A stretch of DNA of 64,000 nucleotides from Plantactinospora soyae. Its GTDB lineage: Bacteria; Actinomycetota; Actinomycetes; Mycobacteriales; Micromonosporaceae. Below, piece after piece: positions 1-8,280 of this stretch. The notes under the pieces were generated by a model. It was not told where the DNA came from, did not search any database, and saw only the letters and a program-made list of their open reading frames with translations. Positions within the stretch are counted from its first letter, which is position 1; each line of letters opens with the position of its first letter. Location: NCBI RefSeq assembly GCF_014874095.1, contig NZ_JADBEB010000001.1:7068001-7132000 (forward strand), written 5' to 3'. Position numbers and translations under genes: made by a program.

Positions 1-173
1 CTGGTGACACCGGGACCGCGCAGCACCTGGAAGGCCAGGCCGTGCACCGGGCGCAGGTCCGGATAGCCGGCCTCGGCGACCCGCCGGACGAACTCCGCGA
101 GCACCAGTTGGAATCCCAGGCCGAGCAGGAAGGTGAGTTCGGTACCGGCGAGGGGGTCATGGTCTGTGGTCAC
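1..173 (-). CDS. MarR-family transcriptional regulator, N-terminal part (runs off the window)
   Basis: The minus-strand frame from a GTG at 173 encodes an N-terminus with LTFLLGLGFQLVLAEFVRR followed by EAGYPDLRPVHGLAFQ. This is the usual first helix and 'YPDLRPxHxxxFQ' segment of MarR-type winged-helix regulators, which bind palindromic operators as dimers and often respond to small phenolic or oxidant ligands. Only about 57 codons are present; the wing and C-terminal dimer helix lie outside. An ATG slightly upstream (180) is out of frame and stops at once, so GTG 173 is preferred. It diverges from the cupin gene at 249, with a long inverted repeat between them that is the probable operator. 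The family is fairly certain; the ligand is unknown. Confidence 0.75.
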   Translation of the reverse strand, partial: MTTDHDPLAGTELTFLLGLGFQLVLAEFVRRVAEAGYPDLRPVHGLAFQVLRGPGVT

Positions 174-181
174 GGCCCATC

Positions 182-210
182 TTGACACGGCCGAGTCAAG
201 TCGCTTTACT
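182..210 (+). promoter_or_regulatory. candidate sigma-70-like promoter of the cupin gene
   Basis: TTGACA at 182-187 is a perfect -35 hexamer. It is followed after 17 nt by TTTACT at 205-210, a weak -10. The -10 lies inside the left arm of the inverted repeat at 193-238, so a bound repressor would block it. Confidence 0.35.
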
Positions 211-238
211 CATCTCAGCAAGTAAAGCAACTTGACTC
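193..238. promoter_or_regulatory. long inverted repeat, probable MarR operator
   Basis: The arms at 193-210 and 221-238 are 18 bp each with one mismatch (core AGTCAAGT/GCTTTACT against AGTAAAGC/ACTTGACT), around a 10-nt spacer. The repeat is AT-richer than its surroundings. It sits midway between the divergent MarR and cupin starts and overlaps the candidate cupin promoter. Two stacked half-site pairs suggest cooperative binding of one or two dimers. Confidence 0.7.
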
Positions 239-248
239 AGGAGGCGTC

Positions 249-623
249 ATGATCGTGGTAACCGAGAGCGAGAACCGGACGATCCGGACGGCGTCCGGCA
301 TCGCGGCCGGGCTTGCCGCGCCCAGCCAGGGCAGCGGGGAGCTGGCCACCTGGCGGGTCCGGATGACCCCGGACGCGGCCGGGCCGGTGCACGAGATCGA
401 CCGGGAACAGGTGTGGATGCCGCTGTCCGGGACGTTCTCGGTCACCGTCGCCGACGACACTCAGGTGATCGGGGCGGGTCAGGCCGTGATCCTGCCGGCC
501 GGAGCGGTCCGGCAGATCCGCGCCGGAGCCGAACCGGCCGAGGCCCTGGTCTGCATGGCGATCGGCGGCACGGCCACGGTGCCGGGCAACCCGGAGCGCC
601 GGGAGCTGCCCTGGGCGCGCTGA
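249..623 (+). CDS. small cupin-domain protein
   Basis: This 124-residue protein is almost entirely one cupin beta-barrel. A hydrophobic strand region (LATWRVRM) leads into 'GPVHEIDREQVWMPLSGTFSVTV', which is the first cupin motif with His and Glu/Gln ligands. It is followed by 'GAGQAVILPAGAVRQI', the second motif. Small cupins of this type bind metal or small ligands and act as isomerases, dioxygenase-like enzymes or sensors; no specific reaction can be assigned. The ATG at 249 follows AGGAGG (239-244) at good spacing. It is divergent from the MarR gene across the inverted repeat, so it is probably the regulated target. The next gene converges on it. Confidence 0.8.
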   Translation: MIVVTESENRTIRTASGIAAGLAAPSQGSGELATWRVRMTPDAAGPVHEIDREQVWMPLSGTFSVTVADDTQVIGAGQAVILPAGAVRQIRAGAEPAEALVCMAIGGTATVPGNPERRELPWAR

Positions 624-700
624 CTGTCGCGATGACGACGTCGGCCCGGGTCACCGGCGGGCCGCTGGAGAAGACTGCGAGACGGCCGGCCGGGGCCGGG

Positions 701-1378
701 TCAGATCCAGCCGTACCGGCGGGCGATGCTGACCGCCTCGTGCCGGTTGGCGGCCCCGACCTTGCCGGCGGCCGAGGAAAGGTAGTTGCGGACCGTCCCC
801 GGGGAGAGGGAGACCCGTTGGGCGATCTCCTCGACCGGGGCGCCGTCCGCCGCCAACTCCAGCACGTCGGCCTCGCGGGGAGTGAACGGGCTGTCCCCGG
901 CACTGATCGCCTCGGCGGCGAGGTGCGGATCGACGTACCGGCCGCCACGGTGGACCGTACGGACCACCTCGGCGAGCACCTCGGCGGTGACCGTCTTGGG
1001 CAGGAAGCCCCGTACGCCGGCCGAGAGTGCCCGCTTGAGGTGTCCCGGACGGCCGTGGCTGGTGACGATCATCGTCCGGCAGTACGGCAGCTCGGCGTGG
1101 ATCGCCTCGGCGACCGCGATGCCGTCCAGCTCCGGCATCTGCAGGTCGAGCATCGCGACGTCGGGTCGCAGCGTCCGGGCCAGCGCCAACGCCTGGCCAC
1201 CGGTCGCGGCCTGCCCGATCACCGCCAGGTCGTCGTGCAGGCCGAGCAGGGCGGTCAGGGCGCCCCGGATCAGGTGCTCGTCCTCGGCGAGCAGAATCCG
1301 GATCGGCCCGGCGGTCTTCCCCGGGTCACCCGCACCCGACACGTCGTCCGGACGCGGCAGCCCGCCGGCCCGGGTCAC
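701..1378 (-). CDS. NarL/LuxR-type response regulator
   Basis: This 225-residue two-component regulator has an N-terminal receiver domain: 'IRILLAEDEHLIRGAL' with the acidic pair, 'DVAMLDLQMPELDG' with the phosphoacceptor Asp, a conserved 'VTSHGR' Thr/Ser, and 'FLPKTV' with the conserved Lys. The C-terminal LuxR HTH contains 'FTPREADVLELAADG' and 'LSPGTVRNYLSSAAGKVGAANRHEAV'. The GTG start at 1378 overlaps the stop of the sensor kinase by 4 nt (GTGA), so the pair is translationally coupled. Downstream in function is probably the ABC exporter encoded in the same direction at 2875-4715, as in DesKR/LiaRS-like modules; that link is inferred from position. Confidence 0.92.
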   Translation of the reverse strand: MTRAGGLPRPDDVSGAGDPGKTAGPIRILLAEDEHLIRGALTALLGLHDDLAVIGQAATGGQALALARTLRPDVAMLDLQMPELDGIAVAEAIHAELPYCRTMIVTSHGRPGHLKRALSAGVRGFLPKTVTAEVLAEVVRTVHRGGRYVDPHLAAEAISAGDSPFTPREADVLELAADGAPVEEIAQRVSLSPGTVRNYLSSAAGKVGAANRHEAVSIARRYGWI

Positions 1379-2847
1379 GCCGGCTCACCGCCCCGGGTGC
1401 CGACCCACGACCCGGTGTCCCGGGCCGGTCCGACGTCCGCCCCCGCTGCCCCGGCCGGCGGCGCCGCCGCTGTCGCAATCGCGTCCACCGTGGACAACGG
1501 AAAGTCCGGCTGGCCGGTGGACTCCGACGACGGACCGTCGGTGCGGCCGGTACGCGGTTGCGCGACCGGTGGCACCACCGGCAGTTCCGCCGTCAGCCGG
1601 AACCGGTCGCGCCCCCGCCGCTCGACCGTGACCCGGCCGCCGAGCGGGGCCAGTCGTTCGCTGAGTCCGAGCAGGCCGTTGCCGAACTGCGGCGGATCGC
1701 CCGGACGCACCCCGTCGTTCTCCATCACCAGCGTCACCAGCCGCTCGTCTGGATGGATTGTCGGGACGTGTCCGAGGCCGCTGTCGCCGTCCGGCAGGTC
1801 GCCCGGCACCGGATCGGTGGCAGCCCCGCCCCGGCGCAGCGACACCGTGCAACTGATCGCCTCACTGTGCCGCAGCACGTTCGTGGTGCCCTCCCGGACC
1901 ACCCAGCCGAGCGCGCTCTGGGCCTGCGGGCTGAGTTCGTGGCCCTCCCCCAGCACCCGGCACCGTACCCCCGCCGAGGCGAGGACGGACCGCGCACCGG
2001 CCAGTTCGGCGTCCAGGTCCGCGGAACGGTAGCCCCGGACGACCTCGCGGACCTCGGCCAGCGAGTCCTGGGCGATCCGGCGCACCTCCAGCATCTCCTC
2101 CACCGCCCTGGGCCGGTCCCGCTTGGCCAACTGGGCGGCCAGCTCGCTCTTCAGGGCCACCACCGACAGGTTCCGGCCCAGCACATCGTGCAGGTCCCGG
2201 GCGAACCGGAGCCGCTCCTCGGCCACCGCCAGCCGGACCTGGTTGCCCCGGGACCGGTCCAACTCCCACAGCACCCCGAGCATCCACAGCGAGGAGCGGA
2301 AGCCGAACAGCAGCACGAAGAACCCGAAGAAGAACGTCGCGACCGCGGAGACCAGCACCTCCGGCGACGCCGCGTCGATGAGCCCGACGATCAGCAGGAC
2401 CCCGGCCATCCCGGCCGCGCCGGCCAGGGCGTAGCGGGGTGTGGCGACGGTGCAGAGGACGGCGAGGAAGTAACACGAGACGACCACCGCCACGCGCAAC
2501 GTCCAACTGTCCGGATCGGCGGGCAGGCTGCCCGGTCCGTTGGCGAGCAGGCAGGCGACGATGACGGTCAGAGTCATCCCGGCCGCGGCCAGCAGGAGCC
2601 GGACCGGACGGTCCCGGCGCCCGAGGTAGTGCTCGACACCGGCGCGTACGGCCAGCAGGCACAGCACCGTGTGCCCCAGGCTGAGCAACAGCACCACGGC
2701 ACCGCCGACCGGCGACACCCGGCTGTCGATCGCGTTGAACAGGGTCACCGGCTCGGACGCCGAGACGAGGTAGAGGGTGGCCCGGGTGAACAGGTCGAAG
2801 CGCTCGGGCTGGCTGCACGCCCGCCACCATCCGATCACGTCGCGCAC
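1375..2847 (-). CDS. membrane sensor histidine kinase (HisKA_3 type)
   Basis: This 490-residue protein has about six hydrophobic segments in its first 200 residues. A HisKA_3 dimerisation/phosphoacceptor motif 'RFARDLHDVLGRNLSVV' (H-box His) follows. The HATPase_c segment has 'EGTTNVLRHSE' (N-box) and 'GNGLLGLSERLAPLGG' (G-box). The kinase would autophosphorylate on His and transfer to the LuxR regulator next to it. The C-terminal 60 residues are a Pro/Ala/Gly-rich tail. The GTG start at 2847 follows a GGAGGGAGG stretch. The gap to the ABC permease stop is 27 nt, so the four genes probably form one operon. The signal is not evident; cell-envelope or drug stress is typical for kinases with ABC-2 partners. 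Confidence 0.9.
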   Translation of the reverse strand: MRDVIGWWRACSQPERFDLFTRATLYLVSASEPVTLFNAIDSRVSPVGGAVVLLLSLGHTVLCLLAVRAGVEHYLGRRDRPVRLLLAAAGMTLTVIVACLLANGPGSLPADPDSWTLRVAVVVSCYFLAVLCTVATPRYALAGAAGMAGVLLIVGLIDAASPEVLVSAVATFFFGFFVLLFGFRSSLWMLGVLWELDRSRGNQVRLAVAEERLRFARDLHDVLGRNLSVVALKSELAAQLAKRDRPRAVEEMLEVRRIAQDSLAEVREVVRGYRSADLDAELAGARSVLASAGVRCRVLGEGHELSPQAQSALGWVVREGTTNVLRHSEAISCTVSLRRGGAATDPVPGDLPDGDSGLGHVPTIHPDERLVTLVMENDGVRPGDPPQFGNGLLGLSERLAPLGGRVTVERRGRDRFRLTAELPVVPPVAQPRTGRTDGPSSESTGQPDFPLSTVDAIATAAAPPAGAAGADVGPARDTGSWVGTRGGEPA

Positions 2848-2874
2848 TCCCGGGCCTCCCTCCGTGCGAACCGA

Positions 2875-3717
2875 CTAGTGACGCGTGTCCCAGCGGAACC
2901 AGCGACGGATCGCGGAGACCCCGATGGCCAGCCACAACAGTATGATCACAGCCGGCTGCCGGGCCTCGGACAGGACTCCGACGAAGTCCCGAGGTGCCTC
3001 GGCCCCCGTGGTGCCGAGCCAGCCGAGCCGGACCAGGTCGAGGACCGGGGTCAGCGGCAGCATCCGGCACACCGTGGCGAGCGTGTCGGGCATCGAGTCC
3101 AGCGAACCGGCGACCCCGGAGCCGATCATCGAGACGACCAGCACCGGCAGGGTGGTGATCTGTGCCGTCTCCACGGTCCTGGTGAAGCCCGACGAGGCGG
3201 CCGCCAGCAGGACGAAGATGGCACAGCCGGCCAGCATCGCGAGCAGCAGCACCGGAAGGTTGACCGGTACCGGCAGGTCGATGAGGACCATCGCGGCCAC
3301 CACCGTCAGTACCGTCTGGGTCAGGGCGAGCGCCAGGGCCGGAACCGCCGCGCCGATCAGGATCTCGGCGTCCGTCGCCACCCCGGTACGCAGCCGCTTG
3401 AGCACCCGCTCCTCGCGCCGGGCCACGTACGTCGTCACCAGGTTGTAGTACACGACGTACAGCAGGACGAAGCCGAACATCGAGGTGGCCAGGAAGGCAC
3501 CGGCGGAGACGTGTCCGTCGCCCTCCAGAAACGTCGAGAAGAGCGCCACCGTGCCCAGCGGCAGCAACAGCGCCGTCGTCGCGGCGGTCTTGTTGCGCAG
3601 CAGCAGGATCATCTCGGCCCGGCCGAGCGCGCTGATCCGGCGCGGGCTCACCCCGCCGAGTCCGAGCCGGCCGGCCATCCCGGTCCGTCCACTCCGCGCC
3701 TGCACTGGTGCCGTCAT
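2875..3717 (-). CDS. ABC-2 type transporter permease
   Basis: This 280-residue integral membrane protein has roughly six hydrophobic spans, for example 'AATTALLLPLGTVALFS', 'MFGFVLLYVVYYNLVTTYVA' and 'LAMLAGCAIFVLLAAASS'. Its 'RREERVLKRLRTG' loop is characteristic of ABC-2 exporter permeases, where a coupling helix follows the first long segment. The frame is open further upstream, but ATG 3717 overlaps the ATPase stop by 4 nt (ATGA), which decides the start and makes the pair coupled. It would form a half-dimer export channel with the ATPase at 3714-4715. Substrates of DrrB-like proteins include drugs and lipids; the substrate here is unknown. Confidence 0.88.
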   Translation of the reverse strand: MTAPVQARSGRTGMAGRLGLGGVSPRRISALGRAEMILLLRNKTAATTALLLPLGTVALFSTFLEGDGHVSAGAFLATSMFGFVLLYVVYYNLVTTYVARREERVLKRLRTGVATDAEILIGAAVPALALALTQTVLTVVAAMVLIDLPVPVNLPVLLLAMLAGCAIFVLLAAASSGFTRTVETAQITTLPVLVVSMIGSGVAGSLDSMPDTLATVCRMLPLTPVLDLVRLGWLGTTGAEAPRDFVGVLSEARQPAVIILLWLAIGVSAIRRWFRWDTRH

Positions 3718-4715
3718 CGGGTCCCCTCCTTCATGGGATCGTCCTCGGAGTGGGCCACCGCGAGGAATGCCTCCTCCAGGGACGCGGCGCGGGCGTCCAG
3801 GCCACCCAGCTCCAGCCCACGCGGATTCGCCCACTCCAGCAGGGCGGTCAGGGCCGGCTGCAACGCGTCGGTGTAGATCGTCAGCCGCGCCCCGCCACTG
3901 GGGGCTGCGCCGGACGGCGGCGGTTGCACACCGGGCACCGTCGGCAGGTCGGCCGGGCTGGTTCCGGCAGGCAGTTCGAAGCTGATCCGGGCCGGATGCG
4001 CGGCCACCACCTCGGCGACGGTGCCGGCGGTGACGATCCGGCCCCGGTGCATGATCGCCAGCCGGTCGGCGAGTTCGGCCGCCTCCGCCAGGTAGTGGGT
4101 GGTCAGCAGCACTGTGATGCCGTCGACCAGCAGTGCCCGGACCAACTGCCAGGTGTTGTGCCGGCTCTCCGGATCCAGTCCGGTGGTCGGCTCGTCGAGG
4201 AAGAGGACCTCCGGCTGGCCGAGAATCGCCATCGCCAGGTCGAGCCGGCGGCGTTCACCGCCGGAGAGCTGCTTCACCTGCGTACGCGCGCGGTGGCGCA
4301 GGTCGACCAGTTCCAGCGTGTGGTCGACGGGGCGGGCCCGGGGCAGCGTACCGGCCCACATCCGGGCCGTCTCCGCGACCGTCAGGTCGGCCGGGAAGCC
4401 ACCCTCCTGCAACATCACCCCGGTACGCGGACGTACCGCCGCCCGGTCCCGGTACGGGTCCCGGCCGAACACCCGGATCGTCCCCGCACTCGGTGCGGCC
4501 AGCCCCTCGACCAGTTCCAGGGTCGAGGTCTTGCCCGCACCGTTGGTACCCAGAAGCGCGAACAGTTCCCCTCGGCCGACCGAGAAGGAGACGCCCCGCA
4601 CCGCCTCGAAGCCGCCACTACCGCCGTACCGCCGCCGCAGGTCGGTGACCTGGACGACGGTTTCCCGACCGGGCGGCGCCATCGCCGGGTCGGGAGCCGT
4701 CATCGTCTGGTTCAT
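3714..4715 (-). CDS. ABC transporter ATP-binding protein, DrrA-like
   Basis: This 333-residue ATPase has Walker A 'LLGTNGAGKTSTLELV', a Q-loop region 'TGVMLQEGGFPADLTV', signature 'LSGGERRRLDLAMAI', Walker B 'VLFLDEPTTGLDP' and H-loop 'VLLTTHYLAEA'. About 100 extra C-terminal residues match the DrrA/NatA-type extension. It energises export by the coupled permease. No Shine-Dalgarno is visible before ATG 4715. An AT-rich stretch (AAATAAT on the minus strand) lies only about 10 nt upstream, so the mRNA may be leaderless or the true start may differ slightly. The erm gene ends about 100 nt upstream in the same direction. The kinase/regulator pair downstream makes drug-responsive efflux a reasonable inference. 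Confidence 0.92.
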   Translation of the reverse strand: MNQTMTAPDPAMAPPGRETVVQVTDLRRRYGGSGGFEAVRGVSFSVGRGELFALLGTNGAGKTSTLELVEGLAAPSAGTIRVFGRDPYRDRAAVRPRTGVMLQEGGFPADLTVAETARMWAGTLPRARPVDHTLELVDLRHRARTQVKQLSGGERRRLDLAMAILGQPEVLFLDEPTTGLDPESRHNTWQLVRALLVDGITVLLTTHYLAEAAELADRLAIMHRGRIVTAGTVAEVVAAHPARISFELPAGTSPADLPTVPGVQPPPSGAAPSGGARLTIYTDALQPALTALLEWANPRGLELGGLDARAASLEEAFLAVAHSEDDPMKEGTR

Positions 4716-4771
4716 GCAGATGATTATTTGATGTCTCAGCCGGCGGCGGCAGTGCCGTCACTCACCGCTTT

Positions 4772-4788
4772 CCGGGTATCCCACCCGG
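4772..4788 (-). terminator. small hairpin after erm, weak terminator candidate
   Basis: CCGGGT (4772-4777) and ACCCGG (4783-4788) form a perfect 6-bp stem with a 5-nt loop, 31 nt past the erm stop. There is no T-run, so it may only attenuate read-through into the ABC operon. Confidence 0.3.
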
Positions 4789-4818
4789 CTCCGACCATGA
4801 CGAATCTCATGCCCCGGA

Positions 4819-5715
4819 TCACCGCCCCGCCGGATGGATCGCCTGGAACAGCGCGATCCACTGCTCCGGCCAGACCTGTCCGACCAGGGCCTGCGGCGGT
4901 ACCCGGTTGGCCCGCAGCGCGGCGTCGACCCGCCGCGCCGGGTACCGCCGGCGGAGCGAGGCGCCCAGCGAGCCGCCGAGCCCGCTGAACCCGAGGGCCA
5001 CGAACCGTTCATAGTCGACGGACTGCCGAGCCGGCAGCAGGTCCACCGGGCGGCGCTCCAGCCGCAGGATGGCGGAGTCGACCCGGGGCGTCGGCCGGAA
5101 CCGTTCCCGGGGAATCCGGCCGGCCAGTCGCCAGTGGAACCGGGGCCAGGTCTGCACGGTCCGCAGGGTCCAGCGGCCGTAGTCGCCACAGCGTTTCCGG
5201 GCGTACTCGAGTTGGGTGACCAGGGTCGCGGAGGTCAGGTTCGGCGCGTCCAGACACCAGTCGACGATCCGGGTCGTCGAGGCGTACGGGATGTTGCCGA
5301 CCACCGCGAACGGCTCCTGCGGAGGTGACGACGCGACGAAGTCGCCGTGCACCAGCCGGATCCCCTCGGTGGTACCGAACTCGTCGTCGAGCCGGGCGAC
5401 CAGGGTCGGGTCGATCTCGTACGCCACGACCCGCCGGCACAGCCGGACCAGTTCCCTGGTCAGTGCGCCCTGCCCGGCACCGACCTCGAGGATCAGTCCG
5501 CCCGTTGCCGGTTGGACGGACCGGATTATCTGCCCGATGGTGCGTGCGTCGTGCAGGAAGTTCTGTCCGAGTACCCGCCGGGACCGGTCCGTCCCGGTCC
5601 GGGGCGACCCTTCCGGCCTGGCCCGGGGCGACCGGCCCTGGTCTGTTCCGGGCGCCGCCCGGCCGGTGTGGCGAACGTGGCGATGGTTCTCTCGATTTCC
5701 GCGATGGTGCGGCAC
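4819..5715 (-). CDS. erm: Erm-family 23S rRNA (adenine-N6)-methyltransferase
   Basis: This protein would methylate adenine 2058 (E. coli numbering) of 23S rRNA with SAM and give macrolide-lincosamide-streptogramin B resistance. Visible Erm/KsgA motifs are 'VLGQNFLHD' (motif X), 'LEVGAGQGALTREL' (motif I, SAM loop), 'VAYEIDP' (II), 'VHGDFV' (III) and 'VVGNIPYASTT' (motif IV, catalytic N-I-P-Y). They are followed by the Erm-specific 'LVTQLEYARKRCGDYGRW' and 'FRPTPRVDSAILRL'. About 50 residues before motif X are Arg/Gly/Pro-rich, as in actinomycete Erm enzymes. The frame opens at 5778, but GTG 5715 is preceded by GGAGGA (5723-5728), so I prefer it (298 residues). The downstream DrrAB-type exporter suggests a two-part resistance locus. 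An undiscovered macrolide pathway or intrinsic resistance could each explain it. Confidence 0.9.
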   Translation of the reverse strand: MPHHRGNRENHRHVRHTGRAAPGTDQGRSPRARPEGSPRTGTDRSRRVLGQNFLHDARTIGQIIRSVQPATGGLILEVGAGQGALTRELVRLCRRVVAYEIDPTLVARLDDEFGTTEGIRLVHGDFVASSPPQEPFAVVGNIPYASTTRIVDWCLDAPNLTSATLVTQLEYARKRCGDYGRWTLRTVQTWPRFHWRLAGRIPRERFRPTPRVDSAILRLERRPVDLLPARQSVDYERFVALGFSGLGGSLGASLRRRYPARRVDAALRANRVPPQALVGQVWPEQWIALFQAIHPAGR

Positions 5716-6141
5716 AGCCGTGTCCTCCCGCCCGGGGTCTGCCGGGCCGGTTGTGGGACAGGCGGCACGAGCGGCCATGGCCTGTCCCGAACTGACGGGG
5801 ACTCGGATGACCCTGGGCGTGCGGCCGCACGGCGGCTCGCGCCGGCGCGTCGCTATGGACGCGGGTGGCCTGTGCCGGTCACGGCGACGCGAGGCGTCGC
5901 CAGGACAGGACGGAGGTCACGGCGCGATTCGCCGGAGAAAAGGGGACGACTGTTCGGCCGACGCCGCGACAGCGGGCGCCGGGTAGTCGAACGTGCGTTG
6001 TCCGTGTTCAGCCAGCCAGGGCGGATCGCCGGGGCCGAGGGCGGAACAGGAGCAGTAGCGACGCCCCACCAGCGGTGCACATCCCGGTCAGGGACCCGCG
6101 GATCAGGGCTTGGAAGGTGCTGGACACCCGCCCACTCTAGT
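5716..6141. other. 426-nt untranslated region upstream of erm
   Basis: No convincing gene lies here. A 75-codon minus-strand frame (5853-6080) has an Arg/Pro-rich composition typical of an off-frame read, though a regulatory leader peptide cannot be excluded. The space probably holds the erm promoter, a leader mRNA and the 3' end of the GGDEF-EAL transcript. No clear -35/-10 pair is recognisable. Confidence 0.5.
5883..5901. other. tight GC hairpin in the erm leader region
   Basis: GGCGACGC (5883-5890) and GCGTCGCC (5894-5901) form a perfect 8-bp stem with a 3-nt loop, about 170 nt before the erm start. There is no T-run on either strand. It could be part of an attenuator or a processed 3' end. 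Confidence 0.4.
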
Positions 6142-8280
6142 TCAGTGGGTGGTCACCGGATCAACCGAATAACCGCTCTGGTCCCGGCCCCTGGCCATCC
6201 GACTGATCACCTCGGGATCGCCGGGCCGGGCGAACCACCAGCCCTGGGCGTGGTCACAACCCATCGAGCGCAGCAGCTGGGCCTGCTCCTGGGTCTCCAC
6301 GCCCTCGGCGGTGACGGTCAGGTTGAGCCCGTGGGCGAGCGCGATCACACTGGCCACGATCTGCCGGTCCGCCGGGGTGCCGGGATGACCGGGTGCCAGT
6401 CCCTCGATGAACGCTCCGGCGATCTTCAACTCCCGTACCGGCAGTCGGCGCAGGTAGGCCAGATTGGAGTAGCCGGTACCGAAGTCGTCGACCGCGACCC
6501 GTACGCCGTGCTCGGCCAGCACCTCCAGCGCGTCGGCCGGGCCCTGGGCCGGGCCGAGCAGGGCGCTCTCGGTCAGTTCCAGTTGCAACTGGTGGGCCGG
6601 CAGCCCGACCTCGTCGAGGGTACGCAGCACTTCGTCGGCGAGGCCCACGTCGTGCAGTTGCCGGGCGGACAGGTTGACGCTGATGAACGGCGCCTGGTCA
6701 CCGAGTTCCCGGTACCAGCCGGCGGCCTCCCGGCAGCCCCGGGTCAGTACCCACCGGCCCAACTGCCCGATCAGGCCGAGCTCCTCGGCGAGGTCGATGA
6801 AGATCTCCGGTGCGATCGGCCCGTGCTCGGGATGGGTCCACCGGAGCAGCACCTCGGCGCCGATCGGCACACCGTCGGTGAGCCGGACGATGGGTTGGTA
6901 CCGAAGGGCGAAGTCGCCGCGTTGCAGGGCCGAGCGGAGTCCGGAGCTGAGCGTCGAGCGGAGGGCCTGGGCATCGTGCCGGTTGGCGTCGTAGACCTCG
7001 TACCGGTCGCCGCCAGCGGCCTTCGCCCAGTACAACGCGATGTCGGCGGCCCGCATCAGATCACTTGGCTGGCTGTGCGGGATGCTGTCGTCGGTCACAC
7101 CGATGCTGACCGACACCGAGAGCTGGTGTCCGGCGGCCGGAATCGGCTCTCGGACCGCCGACACGACCCGCTCCGCCACCCGTACCAGTTGGTCGAGTTC
7201 GGTCCCGGCGGCCGCGACGATGACGAACTCGTCCCCGCCCAGCCGGCCGGCGAGCCAGCCGGGCTCCGAGACGCAGCCGGTCAGCCGGCCGGCGACGGTA
7301 CGCAGCACGTCGTCCCCGGCGGCGTGCCCGAACGAGTCGTTGATGGTCTTGAAGCCGTCGAGGTCGAGGTAGCAGATTCCGATGTGCTCGTCGGCCCCCA
7401 GCCCGTCGACCAGCTCGTCGAGGCGACGCAGCAGCAGGGCCCGGTTCGGCAGGTTCGTCAGCGGGTCGTGCAGGGCCTGGTGGGACAGCGCGGACTGCAG
7501 GTGGTACCGCTCGGTGTCGTCCTGCGCGGTGACCACGAGGTGGGTCATCGCGTCGTGCCGGACCGGCGCCAGCGAGAGCCGGAGCCAGACCGTACCGCCG
7601 CCCGGCCGGCTGAAGGCGGCGTCCAGCTCGGTATGCGTCCGCCGTCCGGCGTGAAGATCGCCGAGGGCCCGCTCGAGCGCCGCCCGATGGTCCGGCTGGC
7701 TCAGCCCGGTCAACCGTCGCCGGTCCAGTTCGGCCACCGGGCGGTCGAGCATCCGGGCCAGCGCGGGGTTGGCCTGGACGATCCGGTTCTCCAGGTCGAC
7801 CACGCAGATCCCGCTCGCCGAGGAGACGAAGAGGGCCTCGAAGCGCGCCTCGCTCGCCGCTCGGGCCCGCTCGGCGCTTTGGCGGGCGGTCAGCACCGCC
7901 CTGATGATCGACTCCAGCTCGGACTGGGTCCGCTCCCGCAGCGCGCGGGCGTATCCGGCGGCGACCGCGCCCAGCAGCGCGGCCCGGTCGGTCGCCCCGG
8001 CCGGGCCGGCTGGCAGCCGGTCGACGAGCGCGGAAATGGTCGCCTGCACCGCATCGGTGTTGGTGTAGCCGTCGGCGACCAGCGCCGCGCCGACGTCCCG
8101 GGCCACGGCCGCACCGCCGTCGGCGCCGGTCAGCCGCACCAGGTAGCTCCGGAGCACGTGGCGCAGGTCGTCCAGACGCACCGGTACGTAGCTGATCCGG
8201 GCCATCAGGTGCGCCCAGTGCAGGGCGAGTTCGTCGAGACCGGCCGAGGTCGACCCAGGCCCGTCGCCCGCATCGGTCAC
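6142..8280 (-). CDS. PAS-GGDEF-EAL cyclic-di-GMP signalling protein
   Basis: This 712-residue protein has four parts: an N-terminal helical region (about 1-160), a PAS-like domain ('FEALFVSSASGICVVDLENR', about 170-290), a GGDEF domain with intact 'RLGGDEFVIV', and an EAL domain. The EAL part keeps 'EVLLRW' (ExLxR), 'SVNLSARQL', 'ELTESALLG', 'DDFGTGYSNLAYLRR', 'RELKIAG' and 'VTAEGVETQEQ', so phosphodiesterase residues are present. No clear RxxD inhibitory site precedes GGDEF. It may both make and degrade c-di-GMP, as developmental regulators of streptomycetes do. The frame is open far upstream through the methyltransferase, but GTG 8280 overlaps that gene's stop by 4 nt (GTGA), which fixes the start. 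No membrane span is obvious, so it is probably cytosolic. Confidence 0.92.
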   Translation of the reverse strand: MTDAGDGPGSTSAGLDELALHWAHLMARISYVPVRLDDLRHVLRSYLVRLTGADGGAAVARDVGAALVADGYTNTDAVQATISALVDRLPAGPAGATDRAALLGAVAAGYARALRERTQSELESIIRAVLTARQSAERARAASEARFEALFVSSASGICVVDLENRIVQANPALARMLDRPVAELDRRRLTGLSQPDHRAALERALGDLHAGRRTHTELDAAFSRPGGGTVWLRLSLAPVRHDAMTHLVVTAQDDTERYHLQSALSHQALHDPLTNLPNRALLLRRLDELVDGLGADEHIGICYLDLDGFKTINDSFGHAAGDDVLRTVAGRLTGCVSEPGWLAGRLGGDEFVIVAAAGTELDQLVRVAERVVSAVREPIPAAGHQLSVSVSIGVTDDSIPHSQPSDLMRAADIALYWAKAAGGDRYEVYDANRHDAQALRSTLSSGLRSALQRGDFALRYQPIVRLTDGVPIGAEVLLRWTHPEHGPIAPEIFIDLAEELGLIGQLGRWVLTRGCREAAGWYRELGDQAPFISVNLSARQLHDVGLADEVLRTLDEVGLPAHQLQLELTESALLGPAQGPADALEVLAEHGVRVAVDDFGTGYSNLAYLRRLPVRELKIAGAFIEGLAPGHPGTPADRQIVASVIALAHGLNLTVTAEGVETQEQAQLLRSMGCDHAQGWWFARPGDPEVISRMARGRDQSGYSVDPVTTH

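Noticed and set aside
4772-4788. Full factor-independent terminator after erm
   Set aside because: The stem has only 6 bp and no T-run, so I list it as weak and do not treat erm and the ABC operon as clearly separated.
5853-6080. 75-codon minus-strand frame upstream of erm as a leader peptide
   Set aside because: Composition is Arg/Pro/Thr-rich with no stalling-type motif or good ribosome-binding site; kept only as a note on the leader region.
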